This document shows positions 9,052 through 9,955 of a stretch of 9,955 nucleotides of DNA, piece by piece. The stretch spans positions 1 through 9,955 of the forward strand of contig JACMPN010000095.1 of the NCBI GenBank assembly GCA_014377495.1, in the 5' to 3' direction. This DNA comes from Candidatus Sericytochromatia bacterium (GTDB taxonomy: Bacteria; Cyanobacteriota; Sericytochromatia; JACMPN01). Every line of letters starts with the position of its first letter. Position 1 is the first letter of the stretch. The notes below the pieces were generated by a model that was given only the letters and a program-made list of their open reading frames with translations, was not told the origin of the DNA and ran no database searches. The translations under genes were made by a program, and so were the position numbers.

Positions 9052-9955
9052 GTGCCGTACCTGCTTTTGACCGTGTCCCTGCAGACTGATTTCGTGGCCC
9101 CGCTCGCTGCAGGGGAGCGCCTGCCCAACACCCTGCACATCGGCCGGGCCGAGAGCCGCCGCCTGGGCCTGGACGACATCGCCGCGTGCAGCGCCCTGCC
9201 GGCCTCAAGCAGCCACATCCACCACCGGGAGGCGCTGGAGCACCTCGCCTCCGGCCTCGGCGTAACGGTGATCGACAGTATCCCGGAGTTCCATGCCTGG
9301 CTGGGCATCCGCCGCGATGGAGCCGTCGTGACATTGCGGGGCCGCCTGGCGCCGGACGTGACGACGGAGGGCGACACCACCCTGGGTGACGAGGTACGCC
9401 GCCTCGTCGAGTACCTCTTCCGGGACTGCGCCTCCGTGCGGCTGAAGCCCCTCTCGGGCGGGTTCTCAGGCTCCCAGGTGTTCATGACCGAGTCGGTGGA
9501 CCGGCGGGGCCTGCAGGAGATCCCCTTTGTCGTAAAGGTCGACGCCCACGCCAAGATTGCCAAAGAACGGGCGGCCGTCGAGAGCATCGAGAACGGGCTC
9601 GGGTCCGTCTCGCCCCGCATGGCCGAGTTTGCCGACTTGGAGACCTTGGGCGCCATCAAGTACCAGTTCGCCACGATGCACGGCGGCGTGGTCCTCACCC
9701 TGAAAAAGGCCTTTCAGGCGGCACCGGACGTGGCGGCCGTGCAGGCGTTGTTCCAGCAGGATCCGGCGGGATTTTACGCCGCCCTCCCCGACTGGCTCGG
9801 TCGCGAGGCGGAAGAGGTGCCGTGCGGGTGGATCCACGGGCACCTGAACCTCGCCAACATCCTGCTGGACGAGACAGGCAACACGTGGATGATCGATTAC
9901 TTCTGGACCCGGGTCGGCCATGCCCTGCAGGACATCGCCAAACTGGAAAACGACC
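9052..9955 (+). CDS. Degenerate protein-kinase/phosphotransferase-fold protein (3' truncated by window edge)
   Basis: A frame open from the TGA at 9040-9042 to the window end encodes at least 301 residues. The start is uncertain: GTG 9052 or GTG 9073 are candidates and neither has a good ribosome binding site. Residues 1-110 are not recognised. From about 130 the sequence follows a kinase/aminoglycoside-phosphotransferase fold: glycine loop LSGGFSGSQVF (134-144), the lysine in VVKVD (Lys162), a glutamate in KERAAVE (Glu172), the catalytic-loop counterpart HGHLNLANILL (262-272), the metal-Asp counterpart in MIDYFW (Asp282), then RVGHALQDIAKLE (287-299). The usual HGD catalytic Asp is His264, while Asn269 and Asp282 are kept. 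The IDY...GH..QD.AKLE end resembles the kinase-like ternary-complex-associated family (TCAD9-like) that I recall from predicted NTP-dependent conflict systems; that match is from memory. The strong third-position GC supports real coding. Confidence 0.72.
   Translation, partial: MPYLLLTVSLQTDFVAPLAAGERLPNTLHIGRAESRRLGLDDIAACSALPASSSHIHHREALEHLASGLGVTVIDSIPEFHAWLGIRRDGAVVTLRGRLAPDVTTEGDTTLGDEVRRLVEYLFRDCASVRLKPLSGGFSGSQVFMTESVDRRGLQEIPFVVKVDAHAKIAKERAAVESIENGLGSVSPRMAEFADLETLGAIKYQFATMHGGVVLTLKKAFQAAPDVAAVQALFQQDPAGFYAALPDWLGREAEEVPCGWIHGHLNLANILLDETGNTWMIDYFWTRVGHALQDIAKLEND

Noticed and set aside
8844..9089. Short ORF with ATG 9039 (MKDLCAVPAF...) as the true start of the kinase-like gene
   Set aside because: It is in a different frame from the kinase-like protein and ends after 16 codons; no evidence supports joining the frames.

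Overview
The window is a GC-rich bacterial chromosome fragment, most likely from a gammaproteobacterium. The basis for that is an Rrf2-type regulator followed by sufB-C-D-S-U, a DUF59 gene and a rhodanese gene, an order and regulator subtype that I associate from memory with Xanthomonas-like and sulfur-oxidising Gammaproteobacteria. No species can be named from the sequence alone.

Layout. Positions 2-688 (+) hold the C-terminal half of an NAD(P)-dependent aldehyde dehydrogenase that runs in from the left. It is followed by a small, apparently frameshifted ORF (703-913, +). From 7513 down to 928 (all -) lies a compact iron-sulfur cluster assembly operon: Rrf2-family regulator, sufB, sufC, sufD, sufS, sufU, a sufT-like DUF59 gene and a rhodanese. 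The genes overlap or nearly touch, with TGA/ATG overlaps at regulator/sufB and sufD/sufS, a 2-bp gap at sufC/sufD and a 0-bp gap at sufS/sufU. The regulator's upstream region carries a 25-bp imperfect palindrome that matches the E. coli IscR type-1 site consensus at 19 of 25 positions as I recall it, overlapping a -10-like TAATAC. This suggests autoregulation by cluster status. A non-coding stretch (7593-7910) contains a strong long hairpin. A DgkB/YegS-type lipid kinase gene follows (7911-8807, -). After a divergent intergenic region with inverted repeats comes a gene running off the right edge (9052-9955, +) that encodes a protein with a degenerate protein-kinase/aminoglycoside-phosphotransferase fold.

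How the genes work together. SufS takes sulfur from cysteine. SufU (Zn-bound, where intact) would relay it to the SufBCD scaffold, which assembles Fe-S clusters using SufC ATPase activity. The DUF59 protein is a maturation or carrier helper, the rhodanese may supply or relay persulfide, and the Rrf2 protein probably senses cluster demand through three cysteines.

Most notable are the lesions at the tail of this otherwise well-preserved operon. sufU has an in-frame amber codon at residue 9 where a Gln codon is expected, and sufT has a 1-nt frameshift. The small ORF at 703-913 also reads as frameshifted. Either this 1.4-kb stretch contains sequencing/assembly errors or the operon tail is decaying; raw reads would decide. 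The right-edge kinase-like protein, with His in place of the catalytic Asp, is the best lead to an unusual (possibly conflict-related) system, but most of its neighbourhood lies outside the window.
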